Shown one piece after another: positions 16,766-26,174 of a stretch of 64,000 nucleotides of DNA. This stretch comes from Parafrankia sp041008525 (GTDB lineage: Bacteria; Actinomycetota; Actinomycetes; Frankiales; Frankiaceae). Within the stretch, counting starts at the first letter, position 1, and the number at the start of each line of letters is the position of its first letter. The notes beneath the pieces are model-generated. The model was not told the DNA's origin. It worked only from the letters and a program-made list of their open reading frames with translations, and made no database searches. Both the position numbers and the translations under genes were made by a program. The stretch spans positions 1-64,000 of the forward strand of contig NZ_JBFLUG010000025.1 in assembly GCF_041008525.1 (NCBI RefSeq). The letters run 5' to 3'.

Positions 16766-18790
16766 GTGACCGACGATGATCCGTACCGCTGGCTCGAGGA
16801 CGTCGGCGGGGACGCCGCGCTCGCCTGGGTGCGGGAGCGCAACGCCGAGGCGTTCGCCGAGCTGACCTGTTCCGGCATCTTCGCCGCGCTGCGCGACGAG
16901 ATCCGCGAGGTGCTCGACGCGGACGACCGGATTCCCTATCCGGTCACACGGGGCAGGTATCTCTACAACTTCTGGCGGGACACGGCCCATCCGCGTGGCC
17001 TCTGGCGTCGCACGACGCTGGCGTCCTACCGGGAGGCCGCCCCGGACTGGGAGATCGTGCTCGACGTCGACGCGCTCGCCGCCCGCGAGGACGAGAACTG
17101 GGTGTGGCACGGCGCGCAGGTGCTGCGCCCCGACCACCGGCTGGCGCTGGTCGAGCTTTCCCGCGGCGGTGCCGACGCCGGGGTGATCCGCGAGTTCGAC
17201 CTGGTCGCCAAGGCGTTTGTGGACGACGGCTTCCTCCTGCCCGAGGCCAAGAGCATGGTCGGCTGGATCGACGAGGACCGGATCTACGTCGGCACCGACT
17301 TCGGCGCGGGCTCCTTGACGTCGTCCGGCTATCCGCGGGTCGTCCGGGAGTGGCGGCGCGGCACTCCGCTCGAGGATGCCGTGACCGTGTTCGAGGGCGA
17401 GCCGGAGGACGTCTCGGTCGGCGCCTACCACGACCCGACCGAGGGTTTCGCCCGCGACTTCGTCCACCGCAGCGTCGACTTCTACCGGGACGAGACGTAC
17501 CTGCGTACCCCGACCGGGCTGGTCCGTCTCGACGTCCCGGACGACGCGTACACCTCGGTCCACCGGGAATGGCTGCTCATCGCCACCCGGTCGGAGTGGG
17601 TCGTCGGCGAGAAGGCCTACCCGGCGGGCGCCCTGCTCGCCGCCGACTTCGACGCCTTCCTCGCCGGGCGACGGGATCTCACGGTCCTCTTCGAGCCGGA
17701 CGAGTGCACCTCGCTCGCCGGTCACGCCTGGACCCGCCACCATCTGATCGTCGCCACGCTGCAGGACGTGAAGAGCCGGCTGACCGTGCGCACTCCGACA
17801 GCGCAGGGATGGAGGTCGGCGCCGCTGGCCGACCTCCCGGACACCGGCTCCGCCGACATCTTCGACACCAACCCCGACGTCGACGACGAGTACTACCTCA
17901 ACGTCAGCGGCTATCTCCAGCCGGCGTCGCTGTACCGCGGGGACATCGGCGCCCAGCCCGAGATCCTCAGGCAGGCGAGGGCCTTCTTCCCGGCCGAGGG
18001 CCTTGCGGTCAGCCAGCATTTCGCCGTGTCGGCCGACGGAACCCGCGTCCCCTACTTCGTGGTCGGCAGGAACGAACCCGGGCCGACGCTGCTCTACGGG
18101 TACGGCGGTTTCGAGGTGCCGCTCACACCCGGCTACAGCGCCACCGTCGGGCGCGCCTGGCTGGCCCGCGGCGGTACCTACGTCGTCGCCAACATCCGCG
18201 GTGGCGGCGAGTACGGGCCGACGTGGCACCAGGCGGCCCTCCGGGAGAACCGGCTGCGCGCCTACGAGGATTTCGCCGCCGTGGCCGGGGACCTCGTCGA
18301 CCGTGGGGTCACCACCCCGGCCATGCTCGGCATCGAGGGCGGCTCCAACGGCGGCCTGCTCACCGGCGTGATGCTGACCCGCTACCCGGAACTGTTCGGC
18401 GCCGTCGTCTCCTCGGTGCCGCTGCTCGACATGCGCCGCTACCACCAGCTGCTCGCCGGAGCCTCGTGGATCGCCGAGTACGGGGACCCCGACGACCCGG
18501 CTGCCTGGGCGTCCATCAGGGAGTACTCCCCGTACCAGAACGTCCACCGCGGACGGCCCTACCCGCCGGTGTTCATCACCACCTCGACCCGGGATGACCG
18601 CGTCCATCCCGGGCACGCGCGCAAGATGGTCGCGCGGCTTCGCGAGTTCGGCCACGACGTCCGCTACTACGAGAACATCGAAGGTGGTCACGGCGGCGCA
18701 GCCGACAACGAACAGGCCGCCCACCGGTCGGCCCTGATCTACGAGTTCCTCTGGCGCACCCTCGGCCCCGCCCCGGCCGGGGCCGAGTAG
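16766..18790 (+). CDS. Prolyl oligopeptidase family protein (serine peptidase S9A)
   Basis: Encodes 674 aa from GTG. Begins with DDPYRWLEDVGGDAALAWVRERN, the characteristic start of prolyl oligopeptidases. A seven-blade propeller-like region (about 70-400) gates the C-terminal alpha/beta-hydrolase domain. The catalytic triad is visible: Ser527 in GGSNGG, Asp610/611 in TRDDRVHPGH, and His642 in GGHGGA. ARGGTYVVANIRGGGEYGPTWH precedes the active site as in the family (shown here in part only). No signal peptide, so it is probably cytosolic and cuts short proline-containing peptides. Stand-alone gene, convergent with the NmrA-like gene 21 bases downstream. Confidence 0.92.
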   Translation: MTDDDPYRWLEDVGGDAALAWVRERNAEAFAELTCSGIFAALRDEIREVLDADDRIPYPVTRGRYLYNFWRDTAHPRGLWRRTTLASYREAAPDWEIVLDVDALAAREDENWVWHGAQVLRPDHRLALVELSRGGADAGVIREFDLVAKAFVDDGFLLPEAKSMVGWIDEDRIYVGTDFGAGSLTSSGYPRVVREWRRGTPLEDAVTVFEGEPEDVSVGAYHDPTEGFARDFVHRSVDFYRDETYLRTPTGLVRLDVPDDAYTSVHREWLLIATRSEWVVGEKAYPAGALLAADFDAFLAGRRDLTVLFEPDECTSLAGHAWTRHHLIVATLQDVKSRLTVRTPTAQGWRSAPLADLPDTGSADIFDTNPDVDDEYYLNVSGYLQPASLYRGDIGAQPEILRQARAFFPAEGLAVSQHFAVSADGTRVPYFVVGRNEPGPTLLYGYGGFEVPLTPGYSATVGRAWLARGGTYVVANIRGGGEYGPTWHQAALRENRLRAYEDFAAVAGDLVDRGVTTPAMLGIEGGSNGGLLTGVMLTRYPELFGAVVSSVPLLDMRRYHQLLAGASWIAEYGDPDDPAAWASIREYSPYQNVHRGRPYPPVFITTSTRDDRVHPGHARKMVARLREFGHDVRYYENIEGGHGGAADNEQAAHRSALIYEFLWRTLGPAPAGAE

Positions 18791-18811
18791 CGGTCAGGTG
18801 CTCAGCGGTGC

Positions 18812-19651
18812 TCAGGTGCTCCAGACGCCGGTGGCCGCGGTGGTCCGGGCGTAGTCGGTGAAGTCCGTCGCGGGACGTCCGAGAACGCGCTGGACGTCGT
18901 CGGTGGTGTAGGAGTTGCGCCCGTCCAGGCCATGACAGATCAGCTCGGTGACGAGGGTGACGTAGTCCGCCGGGATGCCCGCGGCCGCCAGGCCCGCCGC
19001 GTAGGCCTCGGCGGTGAGCGGGCGGTAGATGATCTCCCGGCCCGCGGCGCGGCTGATCTCCGCCGTGGCGTCGGCGAAGGTGAGCAGCCGGGGTCCGGTG
19101 AGGTCGTGGATCCGGCCTGAGTGCTCGTCCGTGGTGAGGGCGGCGACCGCGACGTCGGCGATGTCGCCGGCGTCGATGAACGGCTCGGCCACCGTGCCCG
19201 CGGGCAGGGCGACCTCGCCGCGGCGGACGGCGCCGTCCAGGTAGTCCTCGCTGAAGTTCTGGTCGAACCAGCTCACCCGCAGGATCGTCCACGCCGCGCC
19301 CGACTCCTGGACGGCACGTTCGCTGGGCAGCACCGCCTCCTCGCCGCGCTGTGACAGCAGCACGATCCGGCGCACCCCGGCCCGCGCGGCCGTCTCGCAG
19401 ACGGAACGGACCGCCGGAGCCGCCGCGGGAAACGAGAGATCCGGCGAGTAGACGACGTACATCGCCTCGATCCCCGCCACCGCGGCTGCCCACGTCGCCG
19501 GATCAGCCCAGTCGAACGGCGGTGTGCCGGACCGGGAGCCGATCCGGACCGGTAACCCACGAGCGCTCAGCCTCGCCGCCACCCGCCGGCCGGTCTTCCC
19601 TGTCCCGCCGAGCACTAGAGTTCCGCCTGTCGAACCCGTGATGTTGGTCAT
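18812..19651 (-). CDS. NmrA-like NAD(P)-binding protein (atypical SDR)
   Basis: Encodes 279 aa. The N-terminal Rossmann motif is GGTGKTGRRVA, followed by an extended-type SDR/NmrA fold: GIEAMYVVYSPD, IVLLSQRG, WTILRVSWFDQNF, and DAGDIADVAVAAL. Such proteins are redox-sensing regulators or NAD(P)H:quinone/azo reductases; there is no classical YxxxK. ATG at 19651 is chosen because GAGGA lies 8 bases before it; an ATG at 19660 in the same frame is an alternative. No operon partner is obvious. Confidence 0.8.
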   Translation of the reverse strand: MTNITGSTGGTLVLGGTGKTGRRVAARLSARGLPVRIGSRSGTPPFDWADPATWAAAVAGIEAMYVVYSPDLSFPAAAPAVRSVCETAARAGVRRIVLLSQRGEEAVLPSERAVQESGAAWTILRVSWFDQNFSEDYLDGAVRRGEVALPAGTVAEPFIDAGDIADVAVAALTTDEHSGRIHDLTGPRLLTFADATAEISRAAGREIIYRPLTAEAYAAGLAAAGIPADYVTLVTELICHGLDGRNSYTTDDVQRVLGRPATDFTDYARTTAATGVWST

Positions 19652-19739
19652 GGCGGTCATCCTCGCCGACCGGCCTCCGGGGAGCCACCGGCCCCGGGGA
19701 GCCACGCGTCACCGCGGCGTTCATCCGGTCGGAGCGGAG

Positions 19740-21977
19740 CTACGGCATCTTCCACAGGCGGATGGTCTTGTCCCAGCTGCCGCTGGCAAGAGTGTGTCCG
19801 TCCGGGGAGAACGCAAGCGACGTGACCCAGTAGGTGTGCCCGGTCAGGGCCGGCCCAAGAGACTGGGGATCAGCGCGGTTGGTGATGTCCCACAGCCGCA
19901 CAGTCTGGTCGCTGGCGGCGCTGGCCATGGTGTGCTCGTCCGGAGAGAGGGCCACCGCCCAGACGATGCCGTTGTGGCCCTCCAACGGCTTCCCCAGAAC
20001 CTTTGGCTCGGCGGGGTCTGTCACATCCCAGATGCGGATGAGGGTGTCCATCCCCCCGGTGACGAGAGTCCGGGTATCCGTTGCGAGCGCCACGGTGTAG
20101 ACGGCGCCGGGATGAGCTTTCAGCGGTGCGCCATGTGTGCGAGGACGAGCTGGATCGCGCACGTCCCACAGTTGCGCGGTGCCGTCCAGACTGGCGCTTG
20201 CCAGAGTTGTTCCCCCCGAGGACAGCGCGACCGAAAACACCGGGCCCTCATGCGCGGCGCGGGGCTGACCGAGCAGACGCGGGGCCTCCCGGTCGGTGAG
20301 ATCCCACAGCTGCACCGTGCCGTCGGCGCCGCCGACAGCGAAGACCTGGTTATCTGTGGCGCGCCCGGCGAACCTCACGAACCCCACCGCATGCAGCGAG
20401 TCCGCGCGTCCCCTCAACGGGGCGCCGAGAGGACGAGCGTGGGACGGATCCCCGACGTCCCACAGGCGTACTGTGCCGTCCTTGGAGACTGAGGCCACGG
20501 TCAGCCCGTCGGAGGAGAACGCCAGCGCGGTGACCCCGCAGCTGTGTCCCCGCAGAGGGTCGCCGATCTGATGCGCATGGGACGGATCACTCACGTCCCA
20601 CAGCCGTACTGTGCTGTCCAGAGCACCGCTGGCAAGTATGCGCTGGTTCGGGGAGAAGGCCACCGACGTCACCCAGTCGGTGTGGCCCGTCAGAAGACCT
20701 ATCTGGCGGGACGCGGTGCTCGCCGTGTCCTGACTGGGTGTGGTGTCCCCCGTGTCCTGACTGGGTGTGGTGCTCGCCGTGCGCTGACCGGGTGCGGGGC
20801 CCCCTGCGTGACAGAACGCGGGGCCCCGTGCGTCCTGATCAGCGGCGGCGATGAGAAAGGCGGCGGCGAGTGGGAGCAGCAGCGCGGTGGTGGCGGCGAC
20901 GCCGCGCCGGTGCAGGCGTGGCCGGGTGGAGCGGCGGTGTGAGCGCGCGGGTTGCCCGGGCCGGGTGGCCCGCCGCCGTCCTACCCGGGACGGGGCCGGC
21001 CCGTCGTCGGTCTCGATCGCTGCGGGAAGATCCGGGGCCGGGGCCGGGGCCGGGGCTGCGGCTGCCGCCACGGCGATCGGGGGGACGAAGCGGCCCTCTG
21101 CGGCTGCTCGGACGTCGTCGTCCAACTGGACGCGGATTCCCGACTGGCCGAGCCAGCCCGTTCCGTAGCTGTCCGCGGCCGCCTCGGCGAGATCGACCGC
21201 GAACGCTCTTGCGGACGATGGCCGGGACTTCGGGTCTGTCGCCAGTGCTCGCAGAATCACGTCGGCGACCGCCGGAGGAACTCCAGCCGGGCGTCGAAGG
21301 CCGCGATCGGACGGAGGCGCGTGGCGTTCGCCGGGTACCGGTTCGGCCATGTTTCCCTCGAAGGGGGACCTTCCGGCCAGCAACAGGTAGAGCATCATGC
21401 CCAACGCGTACAGATCCGTGGCCGATCCCAGCCGGCCGCGCGCGATCTGCTCAGGCGCCATGAACAGCGGAGTTCCGATGACCGCGCTCGCGGTGCCCGC
21501 CGACCCGAACACCCGCTTCGCGATCCCGAAATCCACCACCTTCACCTGGCCGGCAAAGTCGAACATCACATTGTCGGGCTTGATGTCGCGGTGCAGAACT
21601 CCACGCGCATGGGCGTATGCCAGGGCCCCGGCGACCGCGAGGCCGACTGCGCAGAACTCCTCCTGCCCCATGCCCGCCTGCCGGTGGGAAAGACTCCCGC
21701 CGGCGAGCATCTCCATGACGATCACGTCAAGATCATGAGTGCGGGTGAAGTCGTGGACACGGACGATGTGCGGATGGTTGAGGCTGGCGGTGATTCGCGC
21801 CTCGCTGGGGCCGAAGGACCGGTGGGGCCCGCCGGCGGCCAGCACCTTGATCGCTACCTCGCGTTGCAGGCTGCGGTGCCAGCCCGCCAGGACCAGCCCG
21901 AAGGATCCCGCCCCGATCTCGTCGCCCAGGTCGTAGCCGGGCAGCGCCGCCGCCACTCTTGCCCGGTCAAGAAACAT
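19740..21977 (-). CDS. Membrane serine/threonine protein kinase with extracellular WD40 propeller
   Basis: Encodes 744 aa. A Hanks-type kinase domain occupies about 14-265: glycine loop IGAGSFG, ATP-binding Lys44 (VAIKV), HRDIKPDN (129-136), DFG (149-151) and APE (174-176). A Pro/Ala and Arg-rich juxtamembrane region precedes one membrane helix (about 359-379). Outside are a Thr/Ser/Gln/Asp linker with two copies of TTPSQDT and seven WD40 repeats (about 428-744, each ending in LWD or close variants), enough for one closed propeller. Predicted: senses a ligand or cell-wall feature and phosphorylates cytoplasmic targets. ATG at 21977 is preferred over upstream frame. No phosphatase or FHA gene adjacent. 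Confidence 0.9.
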   Translation of the reverse strand: MFLDRARVAAALPGYDLGDEIGAGSFGLVLAGWHRSLQREVAIKVLAAGGPHRSFGPSEARITASLNHPHIVRVHDFTRTHDLDVIVMEMLAGGSLSHRQAGMGQEEFCAVGLAVAGALAYAHARGVLHRDIKPDNVMFDFAGQVKVVDFGIAKRVFGSAGTASAVIGTPLFMAPEQIARGRLGSATDLYALGMMLYLLLAGRSPFEGNMAEPVPGERHAPPSDRGLRRPAGVPPAVADVILRALATDPKSRPSSARAFAVDLAEAAADSYGTGWLGQSGIRVQLDDDVRAAAEGRFVPPIAVAAAAAPAPAPAPDLPAAIETDDGPAPSRVGRRRATRPGQPARSHRRSTRPRLHRRGVAATTALLLPLAAAFLIAAADQDARGPAFCHAGGPAPGQRTASTTPSQDTGDTTPSQDTASTASRQIGLLTGHTDWVTSVAFSPNQRILASGALDSTVRLWDVSDPSHAHQIGDPLRGHSCGVTALAFSSDGLTVASVSKDGTVRLWDVGDPSHARPLGAPLRGRADSLHAVGFVRFAGRATDNQVFAVGGADGTVQLWDLTDREAPRLLGQPRAAHEGPVFSVALSSGGTTLASASLDGTAQLWDVRDPARPRTHGAPLKAHPGAVYTVALATDTRTLVTGGMDTLIRIWDVTDPAEPKVLGKPLEGHNGIVWAVALSPDEHTMASAASDQTVRLWDITNRADPQSLGPALTGHTYWVTSLAFSPDGHTLASGSWDKTIRLWKMP

Positions 21978-22082
21978 GGCCCGGGGTCTCCTCGCCAAGA
22001 CGTGGGCGACAATCGCGCGTGACCGGTTCCGGTCCGCCCCTCTGCCAGCGCATGGCGCCAAACTCTAGCCAGGCCGCCGTCT

Positions 22083-22207
22083 CCTGCTGTCACGGGTGCG
22101 GGCGGCGAACGACGGGCTCGCCGGCCTTCACATCCGCGCGTACCGTCGCCGGCCTGACATCGCAGGTGCCGACCCTGCTGATGGTCAGGTCGATGACCTG
22201 CTGCTCA
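22083..22207 (-). pseudogene. Remnant of a PKD-hydrolase-like gene
   Basis: Read on the minus strand, about 30 codons encode VIDLTISRVGTCDVRP and then VKAGEPVV before a stop. This closely resembles VVDLTVSRVGTRDVRP and AKAGEPVV in the C-terminal part of the hydrolase at 23940-26174, and the DNA is also similar in both places (for example the shared run acgggctcgccggcctt). No start, catalytic region or PKD domain remains, so it appears to be a decayed fragment of a second copy. Confidence 0.6.
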
Positions 22208-22471
22208 TCGAGGCGCTCCGCCGACCGCCGGGCCCGGAGACGAGGGCGGCTCGGCAAGGTCGGAGAGCTGGCGCCAGAGCAGCTGTTCGATCGGTGACGC
22301 GGGCAGGTCCGGACGGACCTGCTCGTGATGACGGGGAGGAGTCCGAGGCGTGGGCCGGTCTCGCGCCGGCAGTTCGTACCGGACGCCGGTGTGGGCGTAG
22401 GCCGTCATCGCTCCGATGGCGTCGAGCTCACGGCCGATCGCTGCCAGCAGGCGCCGCATCCCAGTGGTCAT
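22205..22471 (-). CDS. Possible small hypothetical protein
   Basis: An 88-codon frame starting MTTGMRRLLAAIGRELDAIGAM with a plausible helical N-terminus and a Pro/Arg-rich remainder. No clear ribosome site and no recognised family. It lies beside a gene remnant, in a region that may be decaying, so it may not be expressed. Confidence 0.25.
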   Translation of the reverse strand: MTTGMRRLLAAIGRELDAIGAMTAYAHTGVRYELPARDRPTPRTPPRHHEQVRPDLPASPIEQLLWRQLSDLAEPPSSPGPAVGGAPR

Positions 22472-22585
22472 GCAGAGATGCTCAGGGGTGGTGCTTAGGG
22501 GAGACTTGCGCGGCGATGAACGCCGGCCGGGGGCACTCCGGCGGGCCCCCGGCCTCGATGATCTGTCACACCGCCCCGCCGGGCT

Positions 22586-23632
22586 TCACCCCCGCGCGGC
22601 GTGCCACTGCCCGGCTGGTGCGCGGGGCAGGCCCACGTCGGCCAGGTGCAGGATTCCGGGCCGCGCGTCCCTGACGTTGAAGGCGGCGTTGACCGCGGGC
22701 AGGGCGGTCATGGTGTCCCACTCGTGGTTGCCCCAGTGGTCGGGCGGAAGGAAGCGGATCCGGGTGTCGATCCCGGGCTCGCCGTCGATGAGCACACGGT
22801 ACTGGTCGTCGCTGAACTCCCAGTCCTCGTTCAGATGCTTGGTCAGGTACCAGCGGAACTTCATCTGAATGATGGTGTCGCCATCCAGCCTGCCGTTCCA
22901 GCCGACCTCCACCGCGGCGTTCGTGTCCTTCTCGATGGTCATGTAACCCAGGTCGACCGTCTGCGAGGCGGTGGCGTAGGCGAGGAAGAACTCGATGTCG
23001 TCGAGCGTGTACTCCAGGGCGTGCGCCATGCGCTGCACGGCCTCCTCCGCCGGCATCATCCACAGCTTCGCCATCTCGGCGATCTCTGGTGTGGTGCCGG
23101 TGCGGGAGATGCCCATGGCCTCCCAGGTCTCCTTCGACTCGTAGACGGAGCAGTCGGCCGACTCCAGGATGGAGATCTTCCGGACGTCCCGGCACACGCC
23201 GGTCATGGCCGTCACCATCGTGTTGATCCACCCGGGGCTGATGCCCGTGATGTAGAGCGAGCTGCCCCCGCTTGCGCAGGCCGCCTCCAGCCGCTCCTTC
23301 GTCTCGCCCTTGACTCCGCCGACGTTGAAGAAGAGGTTGGTGCTGACCACGTCCATACCCGCTTCAAGTAGCCGCAGGGCATGGTCGAGATCGGCCATGA
23401 AAGGCGTGTAGATGACGGTGTCCGCCTTGAGTGCGATCAGGGCGTCGACATCATCGGTCGCCGCGACGCCGCACGGCGGCCGGCCGCACAGCGTTCCCGC
23501 GTCGGTACCGACCTTGTCCGGTGACCAGGCGTACACACCGACGAGGTCTAATCGCGGGTCGTCGAGTATCGCCCGTAAGGCAAGCTTGCCGACCTTGCCG
23601 GTGGTCCACTGGATGACGCGGAGCTTTTCCAT
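22586..23632 (-). CDS. Dihydrodipicolinate reductase-like NAD(P)-dependent oxidoreductase
   Basis: Encodes 348 aa. The N-terminal Rossmann domain starts RVIQWTTGKVGKLALRAI and continues DLVGVYAWSPDKVG, as in the DapB-like family that includes 2,4-diaminopentanoate dehydrogenase. The central region has GVKGETKERLEAAC and SLYITGISPGWIN; the C-terminal half is long and conserved in actinobacterial members often encoded near catabolic genes. Likely an amine or imine dehydrogenase, but its substrate is unknown. ATG at 23632 has GAGGAC upstream. It appears to be transcribed alone. Confidence 0.8.
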   Translation of the reverse strand: MEKLRVIQWTTGKVGKLALRAILDDPRLDLVGVYAWSPDKVGTDAGTLCGRPPCGVAATDDVDALIALKADTVIYTPFMADLDHALRLLEAGMDVVSTNLFFNVGGVKGETKERLEAACASGGSSLYITGISPGWINTMVTAMTGVCRDVRKISILESADCSVYESKETWEAMGISRTGTTPEIAEMAKLWMMPAEEAVQRMAHALEYTLDDIEFFLAYATASQTVDLGYMTIEKDTNAAVEVGWNGRLDGDTIIQMKFRWYLTKHLNEDWEFSDDQYRVLIDGEPGIDTRIRFLPPDHWGNHEWDTMTALPAVNAAFNVRDARPGILHLADVGLPRAPAGQWHAARG

Positions 23633-23939
23633 ACGCCTGCCCGTCCTCTCGCCTGGTGCACCCTGCTGCTAAACAGTTGTATAACGGCGAGGCGTAGGTC
23701 GGGAAGGGGTTCCGCGAAGCCTGGGTCCTGACTGGCTGACTGGCGGCTCGGCCGGCGGGCCGGTGCGTTCCGGGGCGGGCCGGCACCCCCGGGAGCGCGT
23801 CCGGCCTGGTCGTGCGGATGCGCCGAGGTTCGTCCTGCTGCGATCCGTCTGCGGTCCGCCCCCGGCAGGCCCGCCGGGACATCCCCCAACAGGCCTGTCG
23901 GCGGATGTCCCGGCAGCGGGTGGCAGCCGAAGAGGTTGG
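23633..23939. other. Intergenic region with probable promoter
   Basis: 307 bases between two minus-strand genes. The part next to 23632 has a lower-GC patch (23668-23690, ctaaacagttgtataac) that is the likely promoter/operator for the DapB-like gene. The remainder is GC-rich with no gene seen. Confidence 0.35.
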
Positions 23940-26174
23940 TTATTCGACCACCACCCGGACGCGGGCGATGTTCTGGACGAGTCCGTAGGGTGCCTTTCCG
24001 TCACCGTTGCGTTCGGAGGTCACCCGAACCACCGGGAAATAGGTGCCGCTTCCGGCGAAGGTGTGTGTCGTGGTCGTCCGCACCGATTCCGCGGCGCTGT
24101 CGACCGCGGACTGTTCCGGATAACCACCCCTGCCGTCGAAGTCCCATTCGACCCGCACGATCTTCCCCCCGTCCGGGGGTACCGTCGCCGTCGCGGAGAG
24201 AACAACGGGCTCGCCGGCCTTCGCGTCGACGCGAGCCGCCGGCGGCCTGACATCGCGGGTTCCGACCCGGCTGACGGTCAGGTCCACGACCGGCTGTACA
24301 CCCCGGCGCCCTTCCGCGTCGGGTGCGAGATGTACCTGCGCATCGCCGTCGACGGTGTAACCGCTGCTGGCGGGCGGCGCTGTTCCGTTGGTGACCCAGG
24401 AATCCAGATCGAGGAGCGCCTGCTGGGACTCACCGCCATAGCTGACGACATGCGTCCCGGCGGCGGCATCACGGGGTGAGCTGTGCACCGCGTTGTCGAC
24501 GTACCACAGGCGGTAGTTGTTGTTCAGCTCCGCGCCGAGTGTGTTCTGGGCCTGTCTGTGATACCAGTCCGCGGGCCAGGGAAACGCCTCGACATCCAGC
24601 GTGGAGGCGATCATGATCATTTTTCCGTGGAAGGTGCCGGTCGGTACCGCACCACTCGCGGCCTGGGCGAACGTCGGCCCGGCCAGCATGGGCCGCTGGG
24701 GGTACAGCGGCGTGGCGTCGGCGCCGCGGTACTGGTTCCAGCCGTACATGTCCTGCGACGGGACCTGGTGGCGCTGGTAGTACTGCAGCGCGAGATGCCA
24801 GGAGTTGTCGAGGCGCACGTGGTCGCCGGGTCTGATCGAGCCGATCGTGTCAGGATCCGCGTCGCTCCGGAAGGTCACCTCGGTGCCGTTCGCGCCGCCG
24901 ACCAGAACGTAGGCGCCGGCCGCCGTGCCGCTGGTGACGACAAGGTCCGCCCCGGTCAGGTCGCTGGCCGGCACACCCGAGAGCCGCAGCCCCGTCGGCG
25001 GGTCCCCGACGAGACCGGTGACCTCCGCGTCGTGGCGGATCCGCGCGGCGCTGACCGACGACGTGGGATCGGTGCCGGCGTAGCCGGGCTTCGTCCAGAA
25101 GTCGTCGACATAGGTGGGGTCGAGGATCCGGACGCCACCGGCCACCGCGTAGAAGGCCCCACCGTCCATCTTGGCGTGGTCCCACCAGCCGCGGAGCGGC
25201 AGCCCGAGGCGGGTGACCTCGCGGAGCACCGACCGCTGCTCCTCGTCGAGGCCCGCATAGGGGTCGCCGCTGCCGCCGGGTTCCAGCGCGTCCACTATCT
25301 GGGGAAGCTTGTCACGCAGAACGCGCAGCGCCAGCAGCTGCGCGGTCATGCTGCTCGGAATGGCATTGGGCGTGCCCGGCACCATGGGAACGCCGCCGTC
25401 CCACACGCCCTCGGTGTTCTCCAGCGCGCCGATGGTCTGATAGGCGCCACCGCTTGCGCCGTAGATGTATCCGCGGGGGCGCGTCGAGTCGGCGTACACC
25501 TGGGCCGCCACGACCCGTGAGAAGGCCGCCGCCGCCGCGTTGGCGCGGTAGCCTCCCAGCTCCGCTGCCTTCGGCAGGCCGCCGGCGTTGTTCGTGCGCA
25601 CGAGATACGCGCCGCTGGAGAGGGCGAAGGCTATTGTTCCGGCCCCGGCCTCGTCGGTGGTCAGAGTCGGATAGGTGTACTGGAAGAAGCGGCCCGCGTA
25701 CCGTTGCGGGAAGTAGAAGGCGAACGTCGCCTCCGTTCCGCGGAATCCGCCGTGCACGTACCGAAAGTCGACCGTGACCTTCGTGTCCGGGTCGGTGACC
25801 GACCGGCGCTCGTCCTTGTCGACGTAGGGCTGGTTCAGCTTCGGGTCGATGCACGATCCGGTGACCACGGGAGTTCCGTCCTCCCGGGCTGTACACGGCC
25901 TGCCGGCCAGGGGCGTCGCGCCGATCTGTAAGGGGCTGCCGACGTCGGTCTTCCAGGTCCGCTGAGCGGCCGCGGCCGGATCGCCCGCGTCGGGTTCCCC
26001 GCCCGAGGTGCAGGCGGTCGCGAGCACTCCGGCGATGAGCAGGGTCGCCGGTCCGACCAGCAGCTGGCGCCGGCGACGGGTGCCGACGGCGCCCCCTGAC
26101 CTCCGCCTCTCTGGTGGCGAGGCGGTGCCCCGCTCCGTGCCGCCGGGTGCTGGAGCGAACAGCGCCATCAGCAT
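23940..26174 (-). CDS. Secreted lipoprotein hydrolase with C-terminal PKD-like domain
   Basis: Encodes 744 aa. The signal has a basic GTRRRRQLL stretch, a hydrophobic core and lipobox LATAC (Cys55). The catalytic part looks like a large alpha/beta hydrolase related to tannase/feruloyl-esterase-like proteins: RFFQYTYPTL, then YIYGASGGAYQ with candidate nucleophile Ser241, and VHSSPRDAAAG as a possible His region. About residues 640-744 form an Ig-like PKD domain (AKAGEPVVLSATA ... VRVEWDFDG ... HTFAGSGTYFPVVRVT). It likely acts at the outer face of the membrane on an ester substrate. ATG at 26174 has GAAGGA upstream. Divergent from a TetR gene that may control it. The exact reaction is uncertain. 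Confidence 0.75.
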   Translation of the reverse strand: MLMALFAPAPGGTERGTASPPERRRSGGAVGTRRRRQLLVGPATLLIAGVLATACTSGGEPDAGDPAAAAQRTWKTDVGSPLQIGATPLAGRPCTAREDGTPVVTGSCIDPKLNQPYVDKDERRSVTDPDTKVTVDFRYVHGGFRGTEATFAFYFPQRYAGRFFQYTYPTLTTDEAGAGTIAFALSSGAYLVRTNNAGGLPKAAELGGYRANAAAAAFSRVVAAQVYADSTRPRGYIYGASGGAYQTIGALENTEGVWDGGVPMVPGTPNAIPSSMTAQLLALRVLRDKLPQIVDALEPGGSGDPYAGLDEEQRSVLREVTRLGLPLRGWWDHAKMDGGAFYAVAGGVRILDPTYVDDFWTKPGYAGTDPTSSVSAARIRHDAEVTGLVGDPPTGLRLSGVPASDLTGADLVVTSGTAAGAYVLVGGANGTEVTFRSDADPDTIGSIRPGDHVRLDNSWHLALQYYQRHQVPSQDMYGWNQYRGADATPLYPQRPMLAGPTFAQAASGAVPTGTFHGKMIMIASTLDVEAFPWPADWYHRQAQNTLGAELNNNYRLWYVDNAVHSSPRDAAAGTHVVSYGGESQQALLDLDSWVTNGTAPPASSGYTVDGDAQVHLAPDAEGRRGVQPVVDLTVSRVGTRDVRPPAARVDAKAGEPVVLSATATVPPDGGKIVRVEWDFDGRGGYPEQSAVDSAAESVRTTTTHTFAGSGTYFPVVRVTSERNGDGKAPYGLVQNIARVRVVVE

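Noticed and set aside
16070..18724. A very long open frame on the minus strand opposite the prolyl oligopeptidase gene
   Set aside because: It has no family motifs, while the plus-strand frame has a full catalytic triad. GC-rich third positions keep antisense frames open by chance.
20724..20772. CRISPR-like short repeats in the kinase gene
   Set aside because: Only two copies of about 22 bases, inside a coding linker (TTPSQDT repeats). No array or cas genes.
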